From: Bacteroidales bacterium
Lineage (GTDB): Bacteria; Bacteroidota; Bacteroidia; Bacteroidales; TTA-H9
DNA: 64,000 bases
Reading direction: 5' to 3'
Assembly: GCA_028689615.1 (NCBI GenBank)
Contig: JAQVCV010000001.1
Coordinates: 62,001-126,000 of the forward strand
A program made the position numbers and the translations under genes. Positions 43,825 through 53,285 of the stretch are shown piece after piece. Every line of letters begins with the position of its first letter. The first letter of the stretch is position 1. Below the pieces are notes generated by a model that made no database searches, was not told where the DNA came from, and saw only the letters and a list, made by a program, of their open reading frames with translations.

Positions 43825-45540
43825 TTAGAATCCGAAGGTGACCCCACCCAGGAAGTTCAACCCATAATGTTTGTACCCGTACCAATACTTATAGCGACTG
43901 GCCAACAAGTTGTTAAAGTCCAGAAACGCTGAAAACCGATCGGTAAAGCGATATTCGGCACCCACGCTCAGATCAACATACGGGTCGATTTCACGAATTT
44001 GCTCGATCAGCTGACTGCCACTTAAAGAAACCGAAATGGAATCGATCCGTGCATACATTTTACTGAAAGCTTTAGCGGTAGCTTTCAGTTTAAGGGCTGA
44101 GGTAAGGTTAAGCTCGCCAAAAAGCCAACCCTCCATTTCTGGAACATACCAAGCCTTAGATTGAAAAGTTGGTCGGGCCGACTGATAAGCCCCTCCGAAG
44201 ATTAACCTCACAGACTCTTTCTTCTGGAAAGAAAACTCTCCAGAAACCCGCATCAAGGTTACATCGTCATAAACAACCGACATCAGGTTCTGAACACCAT
44301 TCGGATCAATCGGGTGATAAAACAAAGCCATATTCTCGACCTTTGACGATGAAAAAGTACCACTAAAATCTACGAACCTACTGAAACTCGATTTAAACCC
44401 GCCATACAACTCGAACGAACGGTTGCTAAAGGCAAGAGTTAACTCACGCATTACAAAAGGGTTGGTAGCAGTAATCTTATTGAAAGAATTTTTATAATGC
44501 TCACCGCGAACACCGGCATGAACTTGCAACACATCCTTTATTACAGTAATTCCGGCTCTTGCGTCGGGATAAATATTCCACTGCGATGCCGAGTCAGAAG
44601 CCATTTCAACAAGGGCACCTAATTTCAACGAATATTCGTCGAACTCCACGTTGTAGAAAGGAGCAATACGCAGCAACGAGCTGTTGGCAGAATTGACTAT
44701 AGCCCATTGATTGTTGTAATACAAAAACCCCGATTGCACACCCAGCTTCTGTTTCCGGCTACCCTTGAAAAGAGCGACATCAAGATCGGCATCGAGATGA
44801 ACGTCGAGGCACAGTTCGTTGGTTTCGAACTTGTCGGTAATTAACGAAAATGCCGTCCCGAAAGCATGATTTAGAGAACCTTTTCGTTGATTCAAACTTT
44901 TAAAATCGACGGCTGCGTGAAAACGGTTATAAACCTGATGCAACGAATCCAAAGAAGGAAGCGTGAGGGGTGCGCGACCAACAGTATCAAACCCATAGTA
45001 ATGAATCGAATGACGGTTGTAAGCCCCCTCCAGCCCGATGGCATAGGAACGGGTAAAGATCTTTCCAAAAGCGTCGAAATCGGTCATACTGAAACCGTTT
45101 TTGAAAACATCCTCCCCGTCGCCCTGCGATGACAAATGGCGAAAATGCAATCCGAAAGCGCTCGATTTCGACTGAGTTTTTCCAGCGAAAAATTCTACAT
45201 AGGGGGTTGTATTATTTCCGAAGCCCAGTCGAGCATAATTGCGTTGGTAACGTTTTTCTGCTTCAGTTTTATAGCGTGAAGGAGCAATTTCTGTAACCGG
45301 AAAACTTAGGTACCATGGACTAGAAATTATACTATACTGAAACTGCGGCATTTCAATGACCGTATCACTTAGAACAGGGTTTTTATTGATTTTATTCGCT
45401 TCGGTAACCGAAGGGGCAAAATCCCCAACAATAGTTACCTCCTCAACCTGTCGTGGCTTTTCCTGTGCAGAAACCAGCCCGGGGGCCATCAGCATCAGCA
45501 ACAATCCAGAAAGCCAAGTTTCGTTAATTAATCTTATCAT
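43825..45540 (-). CDS. Outer-membrane beta-barrel protein (TonB-dependent-receptor-like, no plug seen)
   Basis: The 571-residue protein has a signal peptide (about 1-26, ending LVSAQ). A short segment PRQVEEVTIVGDFAPSVTEA looks like the start of a receptor N-terminal region. Alternating strands then fill the rest (YARLGFGNNTTPYVEFFAGK onward), ending YKHYGLNFLGGVTFGF with a terminal Phe, as outer-membrane barrels do. A full plug domain is not present, so it is too short for a standard TonB-dependent receptor. It lies 42 bases after a large TPR gene and is probably cotranscribed. The pair may serve assembly or transport at the outer membrane (inferred). The ATG at 45540 is used over an upstream TTG. 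Confidence 0.8.
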   Translation of the reverse strand: MIRLINETWLSGLLLMLMAPGLVSAQEKPRQVEEVTIVGDFAPSVTEANKINKNPVLSDTVIEMPQFQYSIISSPWYLSFPVTEIAPSRYKTEAEKRYQRNYARLGFGNNTTPYVEFFAGKTQSKSSAFGLHFRHLSSQGDGEDVFKNGFSMTDFDAFGKIFTRSYAIGLEGAYNRHSIHYYGFDTVGRAPLTLPSLDSLHQVYNRFHAAVDFKSLNQRKGSLNHAFGTAFSLITDKFETNELCLDVHLDADLDVALFKGSRKQKLGVQSGFLYYNNQWAIVNSANSSLLRIAPFYNVEFDEYSLKLGALVEMASDSASQWNIYPDARAGITVIKDVLQVHAGVRGEHYKNSFNKITATNPFVMRELTLAFSNRSFELYGGFKSSFSRFVDFSGTFSSSKVENMALFYHPIDPNGVQNLMSVVYDDVTLMRVSGEFSFQKKESVRLIFGGAYQSARPTFQSKAWYVPEMEGWLFGELNLTSALKLKATAKAFSKMYARIDSISVSLSGSQLIEQIREIDPYVDLSVGAEYRFTDRFSAFLDFNNLLASRYKYWYGYKHYGLNFLGGVTFGF

Positions 45541-45582
45541 ATTCAATAATTTCAAAACCAATTTCAATGAATACTTAACAAT

Positions 45583-48500
45583 TTATTTTTCGGCAGACTC
45601 CAACTCGGCCAATTTGCGAGCAGCTTCATCGCGTAAATCCTGACCCTCATAATTCTCTATAACACTCTGCAAAGTTTGTTTGGCCTGAAACATGTTGTTG
45701 GTATTTGCATAAACATCGGCCAACACCAGGAACGACTTTACCCGCCAGTAATCGTATAAGGAGAACCCGTTAATAACTTCGAAAGCCAGTTTCTCTGCTT
45801 GTTTCCAGTCCTTTTTGACAGCGGCAATGCCGGCAAGAAGATATTTTGCTTCGGCCGCTGCCTCACCTTGTGTAAGTTTACCCGTAATGGACAACTCACG
45901 TTGGGCAAGATTCAAGTTATTGATAGCCAAAGCTGATTTCCCAAGAGTCAGATGGGCTTCAATCAACATCTCAGAGCTGACCTTTTCGGTACTCATAAGG
46001 CGGGTAGCCACCAAAATAGCAGAATCAAACCGATCAGTTTTAAAATAACACCTCATCATACCTAAAGCAGCCTCAACCAGATTGTCCTTGTTATCAGCCA
46101 TTTGTCCAAGCCGGTCGTACAGGCGTAAAGCTTGCGGGAGATCGTTGATTTCATAAGCAATGGCAGCAGCCTTAACCAAAGCATTTTCGGTAAACCTTGA
46201 ACGGGGCAACTCAACAACACGAATAAAATCTGGGAATGCACCCTGTCTGTCTCCCTGTCTCAATTTGCAATCGCCTCTATAATAATAGGCACTAACCGCG
46301 AAAACGCCATTGGGATTTTTCTGAACGTAATCAGTAAACCCATCAGCCGATTTTTCGCAATCGCCACGCATGTATTGATTTTCAGCTGCAACATAAACCA
46401 AAGAATCCTGTTTGGCCATTGGAACCTGAACAAACGGGATTTTCTGAACATAGGCCAAATAGCCTGCCACATCGTTCATCTCCACATAAATATTGCTAAT
46501 GGCCTGAAGAGCCTCGCGCGACTCCGATGTGCCAGGATAACCAGAAACAACCTGTTTTAGTTGCCCCAGTGCTTCTTCATTGTTACCTGAATTAAACAAA
46601 ATCAAACCACGTCGCAACATAGCCCTGCTCACGAAACTGCTGTTTGGGTATTGAGATATCAGGTTTTGAAGATGCGACAAAGCTTCATTGTTATCGTTAA
46701 GAATCAGATAAGTAACAGCCAATTCGTATTCAGCATCATCTACCAGAGGCGATTTAGGGAATTGCTTAATCAGTTGACCAAGAGCAACGGTTTTCCCCTC
46801 GAAATTTCGAGTAACACCTTTGGCCAGGGCTAACTGAAAGAAAGCATAATCGGCATCGAAACTGGCTGAACGAGCAACCCTTTCATACCAAACAACGGCC
46901 TCGCTGTAATTTTTTTTAATGAAATAACAATCTGCCAAGCGCAACTGGGCATCGGTTACCATCTGAGGATCTTTCACCGATGTAGTACCCAGAAACTTTC
47001 TAAAATGGGTGACCGCCTCTTCATAGTCCTTCATTTTATACCATGAATAACCAACGTTGTAAACAGCAGTTGCATACTCGGGCATATCAAAAGCACCCCG
47101 GCTGATCAAAAACTTGTTGTACCAGGCGATAGCAGTTCTGTACTCACCCATCCTGTAGGCAGCTTCCCCAGCCCAATACAGCGATAAAGGTTTAACAGAC
47201 TTCTCATAATTCAGCTCAGAGGCCTTCGAAAATTTATCGATAGCCTCGTTGTATTTCTTGGCATTAAACAATTCAATAGCATAGAAATAAAGAACCTTCT
47301 GGCGAGCCGTTTTTATCTTTACATCCTGAAATTTAATTTTATCGAGGGCTTCCAGCGCTGTAGCGTAGTTTTTTGAAACCAATGCCAAATTTACAAGATA
47401 CTGCCAGGCCTCGTCGGTTCGTGGAGTATTGGGATAAGTTGTTACGTACTCCTGAAGGGCCCTGATGGCTGCATTGTAAGGATCGGAAGCAAGTTCATAA
47501 GAGAGTTTGGCATAATTAAACAGGGCGTTTTCCTTTGACGTTTGATCGTAAGCAGTTTGATAGGCGTCGTAGAACGATTTCTGAGCCATAGGTTTATCGG
47601 CGACTTTCAGATAGCAATCGCCAATGTGGTACAAGGCATTGTGACTAAGAGAATCGCGTCCGCTCACACTCTCCTGAAAGTGTTCCAATGCTTTTTGGAA
47701 GTCGTTGGTTTTATAAGCAGAATAAGCTACAAGATAATGCTGATTGCGATTAAGGGGTTTCGATCCCGACGATTGATACTTATCCATAAACATCAAAGCA
47801 CCGGCATAATCGCCAGTTTTAAAACTTGCATCAGCCAACATGAGGGCTACCTGTTGCTTCGTCGTGGCCTCCGCCTTTTCCAACAATGGCTTACCCTCGT
47901 TCAAGAGCTCATCATATTTTTTCTGGATGTAGAGGATTTGAACAATATAGAAAGGGACAACCGACTCATACTCCTGCGCGGATTGTATGCGACGAAAATC
48001 AGACAAAGCGGTTTCATACTTTTTCCCTGAATAAGCGATAAAAGCGTAATAATAAGCAGCTTGCCGTCCCCACTGAGAATCGCTGTTTTTGATCTCGTTG
48101 AAAAAAACCGACGCGCGCTGAAAATCTTTGAGTTGAAAAGCAGCGTAACCAGCTTTAAAATAATACTCACCCACCTGATCGGCCGAGAGGGCTGAAGGCT
48201 CCACCGCTCTGAAATGGCTGGTGGCGTCGGCCCATCTTGATTCAGCGAAATAATGCAGAGCCAGAGCAAGGTGTGCCTGGAGTGTTTTTGACGAAGTAGG
48301 ATGCACAATCAGAAATTGCTCCATTTGAAGCGGCCCGTCGCTGTTGCGAAGTTTCAAGGAACAGAGAGCCCCGTAAAAAACAGAATTGGCTTCAACCTGG
48401 GTTCCCGATCCATTCAGTTCACCAGCCAGATCGCTGAATAATTTGTGCGCAGCAGCAAACTTATCACGATCAAACAATTCGAGAGCCCGGGCAAACCGAT

Positions 48501-48591
48501 TGGCCGGTTCATCATAAACAGCAGTTTGCTGACCGAGCATAGGACTCACCAGAGCAAACATGTAAAAAGCGAATAATACTCTAACTTTCAT
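45583..48591 (-). CDS. Large exported TPR-repeat protein
   Basis: The 1002-residue protein has a signal peptide (1-20, SPMLGQ). The rest is many tetratricopeptide-type units, for example YYFKAGYAAFQLKDFQRASV, PLSLYWAGEAAYRMGEYRTA and ATAVYNVGYSWYKMKDYEEA. Segments such as LIKQFPKSPLVDDAEYELAV and LISQYPNSSFVSRAMLRRGL resemble BamD/YbgF-type TPRs. It should act in the periplasm as a binding scaffold. No enzyme domain is seen. It precedes the beta-barrel gene in the same transcript, so physical partnership is likely but unproven. Confidence 0.85.
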   Translation of the reverse strand: MKVRVLFAFYMFALVSPMLGQQTAVYDEPANRFARALELFDRDKFAAAHKLFSDLAGELNGSGTQVEANSVFYGALCSLKLRNSDGPLQMEQFLIVHPTSSKTLQAHLALALHYFAESRWADATSHFRAVEPSALSADQVGEYYFKAGYAAFQLKDFQRASVFFNEIKNSDSQWGRQAAYYYAFIAYSGKKYETALSDFRRIQSAQEYESVVPFYIVQILYIQKKYDELLNEGKPLLEKAEATTKQQVALMLADASFKTGDYAGALMFMDKYQSSGSKPLNRNQHYLVAYSAYKTNDFQKALEHFQESVSGRDSLSHNALYHIGDCYLKVADKPMAQKSFYDAYQTAYDQTSKENALFNYAKLSYELASDPYNAAIRALQEYVTTYPNTPRTDEAWQYLVNLALVSKNYATALEALDKIKFQDVKIKTARQKVLYFYAIELFNAKKYNEAIDKFSKASELNYEKSVKPLSLYWAGEAAYRMGEYRTAIAWYNKFLISRGAFDMPEYATAVYNVGYSWYKMKDYEEAVTHFRKFLGTTSVKDPQMVTDAQLRLADCYFIKKNYSEAVVWYERVARSASFDADYAFFQLALAKGVTRNFEGKTVALGQLIKQFPKSPLVDDAEYELAVTYLILNDNNEALSHLQNLISQYPNSSFVSRAMLRRGLILFNSGNNEEALGQLKQVVSGYPGTSESREALQAISNIYVEMNDVAGYLAYVQKIPFVQVPMAKQDSLVYVAAENQYMRGDCEKSADGFTDYVQKNPNGVFAVSAYYYRGDCKLRQGDRQGAFPDFIRVVELPRSRFTENALVKAAAIAYEINDLPQALRLYDRLGQMADNKDNLVEAALGMMRCYFKTDRFDSAILVATRLMSTEKVSSEMLIEAHLTLGKSALAINNLNLAQRELSITGKLTQGEAAAEAKYLLAGIAAVKKDWKQAEKLAFEVINGFSLYDYWRVKSFLVLADVYANTNNMFQAKQTLQSVIENYEGQDLRDEAARKLAELESAEK

Positions 48592-48631
48592 ATTATGAAT
48601 ATCAAAACCGGATACCCGGCGGATGAAGATG

Positions 48632-48639
48632 CAAAAATA
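48632..48639 (-). promoter_or_regulatory. -7 promoter element (TATTTTTG) of the TPR/outer-membrane protein operon
   Basis: Minus-strand TATTTTTG matches TAnnTTTG, 40 bases upstream of the TPR gene start. No clear -33 TTG. Confidence 0.45.
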
Positions 48640-48700
48640 ATGGCCTTAGCCGAAACACAGGATAAAAACGAAATAAAGAAGGAACTATTTTACAGCAAAA

Positions 48701-49171
48701 TCAGGTATGATGGTAGGGTTCGTTTCTTAGAATTGTAAACCCCCGATACAATTGTTCCAGGAAAATCAACCTTACCAGTTGATGCGGAAACGTTAACGCC
48801 GACAAAGCCAAAAGAGCATCAGCCCGCTGTTTCACCTGAGGATCAAAGCCATAAGAACCTCCCACAAAGAAAGCTAATTGCCGAATTCCTTGATTCATAC
48901 GCTGCTGTAAGAAATTGGCGAAACCAACCGAAGGCATCTCCTTTCCATGTTCATCGAGCAAAACAGAAAAATCTGATTGTGTCATCAACTTGAGTTGTGC
49001 CTCCGATTCGCGCAACATAACTTCACGCGGAGAAAGAGAACTTCCCCCATGCGCAGGAAGAACCAAAAACTGATAAGGGCAATATTTTAAAATTCTTTTT
49101 TCATAAAGACCACAACCCTCGAGAATAAACGACTCTGTGGTTCGTCCGGTAACAGCAAAAACAATCTTCAT
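48701..49171 (-). CDS. rlmH: 23S rRNA (pseudouridine(1915)-N3)-methyltransferase RlmH
   Basis: SPOUT-class methyltransferase modifying pseudouridine 1915 of 23S rRNA. The 156-residue length matches. It begins MKIVFAVTGRTTESFILEGC. The knotted SAM site appears as LAFFVGGSYGFDPQVKQRAD, and the C-terminal LSALTFPHQLVRLIFLEQLY followed by RGFTILRNEPYHH is the family hallmark. The ATG at 49171 is chosen over an in-frame start at 49210. Divergent from the DUF4783-nadC group. Confidence 0.98.
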   Translation of the reverse strand: MKIVFAVTGRTTESFILEGCGLYEKRILKYCPYQFLVLPAHGGSSLSPREVMLRESEAQLKLMTQSDFSVLLDEHGKEMPSVGFANFLQQRMNQGIRQLAFFVGGSYGFDPQVKQRADALLALSALTFPHQLVRLIFLEQLYRGFTILRNEPYHHT

Positions 49172-49247
49172 AGAATCAAATTGGCTGTAAAGGTACGAAC
49201 TAAGAGCCAAAACATAGAATAAGCAAGCGAATGGTGCTCAATTTTCT

Positions 49248-49255
49248 TAAATTTG
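49248..49255 (+). promoter_or_regulatory. -7 promoter element (TAAATTTG) of the DUF4783-nadC operon
   Basis: TAAATTTG matches TAnnTTTG, about 92 bases before the ATG at 49348. A second match, TATTTTTG (49335-49342), is too close to the start codon to be used unless the message is leaderless. Confidence 0.45.
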
Positions 49256-49347
49256 CAGTGAAAATCTTAAGTTATTGATTTGGATTGATTTTTGTGTTAG
49301 TCAGCCCTATGGCTAGACTTACCTAATTGTTACATATTTTTGACAAG

Positions 49348-49791
49348 ATGAAGGAGATAAACCGGAACAAGCGCCTCAAGACCCTCAACAACAACACGCT
49401 ACAGCGTGTTTTCTTGTTTCTGTTTCTGGCAATTGGCTACACGCTGACAATCACGGCTCAAAACCAAAGCATCGTACCCGAATTAGAAAAAGCACTCAGT
49501 TCAGGAAAGGCATCAGACATTTCAAAGTATTTTGCTGAGAATGTAAACATTGCAATTCCTGGAACCGACGGAGTGTTTACAAACGAGCAGGCAGGGGTGA
49601 TTCTCAAGGAGTTTTTCAGGCAAAACAAACCCACACAATTCAAGTTAACCCACAAGGGAAAATCGGGAGAAGGCGCCTCTTATCTGGTCGGAAATCTATC
49701 ATGTGGTTCTAAAAAATTCACGATTTACATACTTATGCGCGATTCGACCACGAAACCAGTCATCAAACAATTTCAGGCCGAAGCCGACTAA
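49348..49791 (+). CDS. DUF4783 family exported protein
   Basis: The 147-residue protein has a positively charged N-terminus and hydrophobic segment (about 22-42, VFLFLFLAIGYTLTITAQ), a signal peptide. The mature part with KALSSGKASDISKYFAENVN and FRQNKPTQFKLTHKGKSGEG fits the NTF2-like DUF4783 family of Bacteroidota. Function unknown; periplasmic localisation predicted. It directly precedes nadC (22 bases), an order I recall as common in the phylum. The ATG at 49348 gives a better signal peptide than one at 49327. Confidence 0.88.
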   Translation: MKEINRNKRLKTLNNNTLQRVFLFLFLAIGYTLTITAQNQSIVPELEKALSSGKASDISKYFAENVNIAIPGTDGVFTNEQAGVILKEFFRQNKPTQFKLTHKGKSGEGASYLVGNLSCGSKKFTIYILMRDSTTKPVIKQFQAEAD

Positions 49792-49813
49792 CCCTGCCTC
49801 AATATTTTCAAGA

Positions 49814-50647
49814 ATGAATATCGACGAGATTATTGCCCTCACACTGCTGGAAGACACCGGCGATGGAGATCACACCTCTCTTTCAACCATCCCTTCAAAT
49901 CAATCCGGAAGAGTCAGACTTCTGGTTAAGGAGGAAGGAATTCTGGCAGGCGTTGACATTGCCAGGCGAGTTTACAAAGCTACCGATCCTGGTATCAGTT
50001 TCGAGCCGGCCATGGCAGATGGCGATAAGATTGCATCAGGCGACGTGGTATTTAAGGCAGAAGGCTCCACGGTAGCCCTTCTTAAAGCCGAACGCACCGT
50101 TTTAAACTTCATGCAAAGAATGAGTGGGATAGCCACCAAAACACATCAAATGGTTAACCTGCTCAATGGTTTGTCAACAAAAATACTCGACACCCGCAAA
50201 ACAACCCCTCTGATGCGCCCGTTTGAGAAAATGGCCGTTAAAGCAGGCGGAGGAGAGAACCACAGGTTTGGTTTGTACGACATGATACTTATTAAAGACA
50301 ACCACGTTGATTTCGCGGGAGGAATCAGACAAGCCATAGAGGCAGCTCACAACTACCTTAACCAGAAAGGCCTTGATCTAAAGATCGAGATAGAAGTAAG
50401 AAACCTTAGCGAATTACAACAAGTGCTTCAGACCGGGAAGATAAACCGGATTATGTTCGACAATTTTTCAACAGAAGCAATGGCAGAGGCAGTAAGAATG
50501 GTTGGGCATCGATATGAAACCGAGGCATCGGGAGGCATTACGGAAACAACCCTGCGAAGCTATGCAGAAACAGGAGTAGATTTTATTTCGGTTGGGGCCC
50601 TCACACACCACATCAAAAGCCTGGATTTGAGTCTTAAAGCATATTAA
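49814..50647 (+). CDS. nadC: Nicotinate-nucleotide pyrophosphorylase (carboxylating)
   Basis: Converts quinolinate and PRPP to nicotinate mononucleotide, in de novo NAD synthesis. The 277-residue protein has the N-terminal LLEDTGDGDHTS, AERTVLNFMQRMSGIATKTH and LDTRKTTPLMRPFEKMAVKA. The PRPP-site segments EIEVRNLSELQQVLQ and IMFDNFS, and the terminal EASGGITETTLRSYAETGVD, are present. The start at 49814 matches the family. It overlaps no neighbour and lies 12 bases before the YihY gene. Confidence 0.97.
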   Translation: MNIDEIIALTLLEDTGDGDHTSLSTIPSNQSGRVRLLVKEEGILAGVDIARRVYKATDPGISFEPAMADGDKIASGDVVFKAEGSTVALLKAERTVLNFMQRMSGIATKTHQMVNLLNGLSTKILDTRKTTPLMRPFEKMAVKAGGGENHRFGLYDMILIKDNHVDFAGGIRQAIEAAHNYLNQKGLDLKIEIEVRNLSELQQVLQTGKINRIMFDNFSTEAMAEAVRMVGHRYETEASGGITETTLRSYAETGVDFISVGALTHHIKSLDLSLKAY

Positions 50648-50659
50648 CACGTTCTCCCA

Positions 50660-51646
50660 ATGAAGGTCAACCACCATTTCAGGCGTATAGAACAAAATCT
50701 GGAGACCCGTTATACAACCTTGATAAACAGCCCGATGGTTGACCGTGCAGAACAGTATGCCCGAAAGCTGATTCTCCCTGGTTTTGACGGGATGCCCCTT
50801 TACGATGTATTGAGCTTTTTTATCAAAGGACTCTCTAAGGGAGCGCTGACACTCAGAGCCGCAGCCTTCACCTACAACAGTTTTCTGGCCATTTTCCCCA
50901 CCATCATTTTCTTCTTCACAATAATTCCATACATACCGATCCCGAATTTTCAGGACAACTTATTGGCCTTGCTTCGCGATTTAATACCTCATGCCGCCTA
51001 CGAAACTTTTGAAAGCACGTTGTTTGACATAGTGAAACGTCCGCGAGGGGGATTGCTATCGCTGGGTTTTGTGTTAGCCTTGTTCTTTGCCACCAACGGA
51101 GTGAACAGCCTGATAGGGGCTTTCAACCAAACCACCCATTCAATCGAGAGTCGCTCGTTTGTAATTCAAAGGCTCATCTCAGGTTTATTAGTACTCATCA
51201 TATCGTTGATGGTTATTATGGCCATAGGGCTTATAACGGCAGGGCCTCCAACCATGAGGATGTTGGTAGAATTGGGACTGCTGCACAAAGATTTTGTATT
51301 CTACCTTCTTTTGGTACTGAGGTGGCTTATCATACTTGGGTTGTTTTTCTTTGCATACTCTTTTCTATACTATTTAGGGCCTTCGAGGAAGGGGACCTTT
51401 AGTTTTATATCAGCCGGCAGTTCACTAGCCACATTTCTCAGCATTGGATTATCGAGCCTTTTTAATTTTTACGTCAACCACTTTTCATCTTACAACAAGG
51501 TTTATGGCTCGATAGGCACCTTAATGATCATCATGCTTTGGATATACTTCAATGGATTAATCATTCTCATTGGGTTCGAGCTGAATGCGAGCATTTATCA
51601 AGCCCGTCAACGAACTCTTGAGAATTTAGATGCCAGAGAGCCGTAA
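50660..51646 (+). CDS. YihY/virulence factor BrkB family membrane protein
   Basis: The 328-residue inner-membrane protein has about six hydrophobic helices (about 75-310). Family marks are LRAAAFTYNSFLAIFPTIIF near the start, ALFFATNGVNSLIGAFNQTT and NKVYGSIGTLMIIMLWIYFN followed by GLIILIGFELNA. The family's function is unsettled; the older ribonuclease BN name is not supported. It continues the DUF4783-nadC transcript with a 12-base gap. Confidence 0.92.
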   Translation: MKVNHHFRRIEQNLETRYTTLINSPMVDRAEQYARKLILPGFDGMPLYDVLSFFIKGLSKGALTLRAAAFTYNSFLAIFPTIIFFFTIIPYIPIPNFQDNLLALLRDLIPHAAYETFESTLFDIVKRPRGGLLSLGFVLALFFATNGVNSLIGAFNQTTHSIESRSFVIQRLISGLLVLIISLMVIMAIGLITAGPPTMRMLVELGLLHKDFVFYLLLVLRWLIILGLFFFAYSFLYYLGPSRKGTFSFISAGSSLATFLSIGLSSLFNFYVNHFSSYNKVYGSIGTLMIIMLWIYFNGLIILIGFELNASIYQARQRTLENLDAREP

Positions 51647-51656
51647 AACAACAACT

Positions 51657-53252
51657 ATGAAAATTAAGTTAATTGCAATTTTTTTGATCTTGCCTACAAT
51701 TATCCTAGCTCAGAGAGAAGCTGATTTTTGGTATTTTGGAAACAATGCCGGACTTTCATTTTCAACAGGAGACCCTGTAGCCATCACGAATGGAGCCTTA
51801 TTTACACGAGAAGGATGTGCAACGATTAGCGACAATGCAGGGAATCTTCTACTTTATACTGACGGACAAATTGTATGGAATAAAAATCATGTTCAGATGG
51901 AAAACGGAACAGGTCTCATGGGAAACTCAAGTGCAACTCAATCAGGAATAATAGTACCAAAACCAGGGTCAACTTCGATATATTATATTTTCACAGTTCC
52001 TCAATGCACCGATCCTGATGGTTTAAAGTATTCAATCGTGGATATGACATTCAACGCCGGACTTGGAAAGGTTATTCAAAAAAACATCCCACTAGTTAAC
52101 CCAGTAGTTGAAAAGGTTACTGCTGTGAGACATTCAAACAACACTGACATATGGGTAATCACTCATGGACGAGACAACAACACTTTTTACTCGTACTTAG
52201 TATCAGCCTCAGGAGTAAACACAACCCCAGTTATCACGAATTCCGGATCAGTTCATGGGCCAGATATCAATAGTTATGTAGGTTATCTCAAAGCTAGTCC
52301 TGACGGCAACTATCTGGCATGTGCGGTACAATATCCTAATGGCTTTTTTGAACTATTCAACTTCAACAGCTCAACTGGCACCATGTCGAACCCCATAAAA
52401 TTTTCAGGATACGAGTACGCATATGGAATTGAGTTTTCTCCCGATGAATCAAAGCTATATTTGGGGAAAATAAAACTATCCAGTTCGGATCTTCACGGAA
52501 GAGTTTATCAAGCAAATTTGCAAGCAGGTAGTAGCACTGCTATTATCAACAGCGTAGTTACAATAAATTCTCAGACAACCTATGTTGGAGCACTGCAAGC
52601 AGGCAACAACGGGAAGATATACATTACTTCAGACTATACAAATAACTTAGATGTTATTCACAATCCAAATGAACTAGGGTCTTCATGTAATTATCAATTT
52701 GCCGGCTTGAGTTTAGCAGGAAAGCAAGGGCGATTTGGATTGCCTACTTTTATTCAGAGTTATTTTTCACCCCGTTCATTCACCTATACTGGGGCCTGTT
52801 TTGGACAAACAACCTTTTTTAGCATTTTAAACCCTAACGGGATAGATTCAGCCCACTGGGATTTTGGTGACCCAACGTCGCAGCAAAACTTTTTAAGTGC
52901 TATGTCAGCTAGCCATTTGTTTTCATCAGCAGGATCATTCAATGTTACTTTGACAGTATATCAAAATGCACAAGGGGTATCCTCAACACAAAATATTGTC
53001 ATAAACCCATTACCAGTTGTTGATTTAGGAAATGACACAACACTATGCGGCATAACTGAGCTTACCCTAGATGCCGGATCAGGTTTTGCTGAATATCAAT
53101 GGTCAACAGGCTGGAATGGCAGGTACCTAACGGTGACCTCAGGATCAACATACGGAGTAACGGTAACAACCAATGCGGGCTGTCTCGGATATGATGATAT
53201 TAAGGTCTCGTTTTTCCCGAAGCCAACGGGAAAGAGTATTTATCACGAATAA
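51657..53252 (+). CDS. Secreted WD40-like/PKD-domain protein without sorting domain
   Basis: The 531-residue protein has a signal peptide (1-18, TIILAQ). The N-terminal half (about 19-375) has repeated propeller-like motifs (YFGNNAGLSFSTGDP, LLLYTDGQIVWNKNHV, SPDESKLYLGKIKL). A PKD domain lies at about 385-460 (SAHWDFGDPTSQQNFLS), then an Ig-like module (LGNDTTLCGITELTLDAGSG). In Bacteroidota such proteins usually continue into a C-terminal sorting or gliding-type domain. This one ends FFPKPTGKSIYHE without it, so it may be truncated. The ATG at 51657 is used because the signal peptide begins there. Function unknown. Confidence 0.85.
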   Translation: MKIKLIAIFLILPTIILAQREADFWYFGNNAGLSFSTGDPVAITNGALFTREGCATISDNAGNLLLYTDGQIVWNKNHVQMENGTGLMGNSSATQSGIIVPKPGSTSIYYIFTVPQCTDPDGLKYSIVDMTFNAGLGKVIQKNIPLVNPVVEKVTAVRHSNNTDIWVITHGRDNNTFYSYLVSASGVNTTPVITNSGSVHGPDINSYVGYLKASPDGNYLACAVQYPNGFFELFNFNSSTGTMSNPIKFSGYEYAYGIEFSPDESKLYLGKIKLSSSDLHGRVYQANLQAGSSTAIINSVVTINSQTTYVGALQAGNNGKIYITSDYTNNLDVIHNPNELGSSCNYQFAGLSLAGKQGRFGLPTFIQSYFSPRSFTYTGACFGQTTFFSILNPNGIDSAHWDFGDPTSQQNFLSAMSASHLFSSAGSFNVTLTVYQNAQGVSSTQNIVINPLPVVDLGNDTTLCGITELTLDAGSGFAEYQWSTGWNGRYLTVTSGSTYGVTVTTNAGCLGYDDIKVSFFPKPTGKSIYHE

Positions 53253-53285
53253 GAAATATTAAATAAGCCAAAAAATCAAAAAAAG

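Noticed and set aside
49335..49342. TATTTTTG match just before the DUF4783 start
   Set aside because: Only 5 bases separate it from the ATG, which would give a leaderless message; the upstream TAAATTTG is more plausible.
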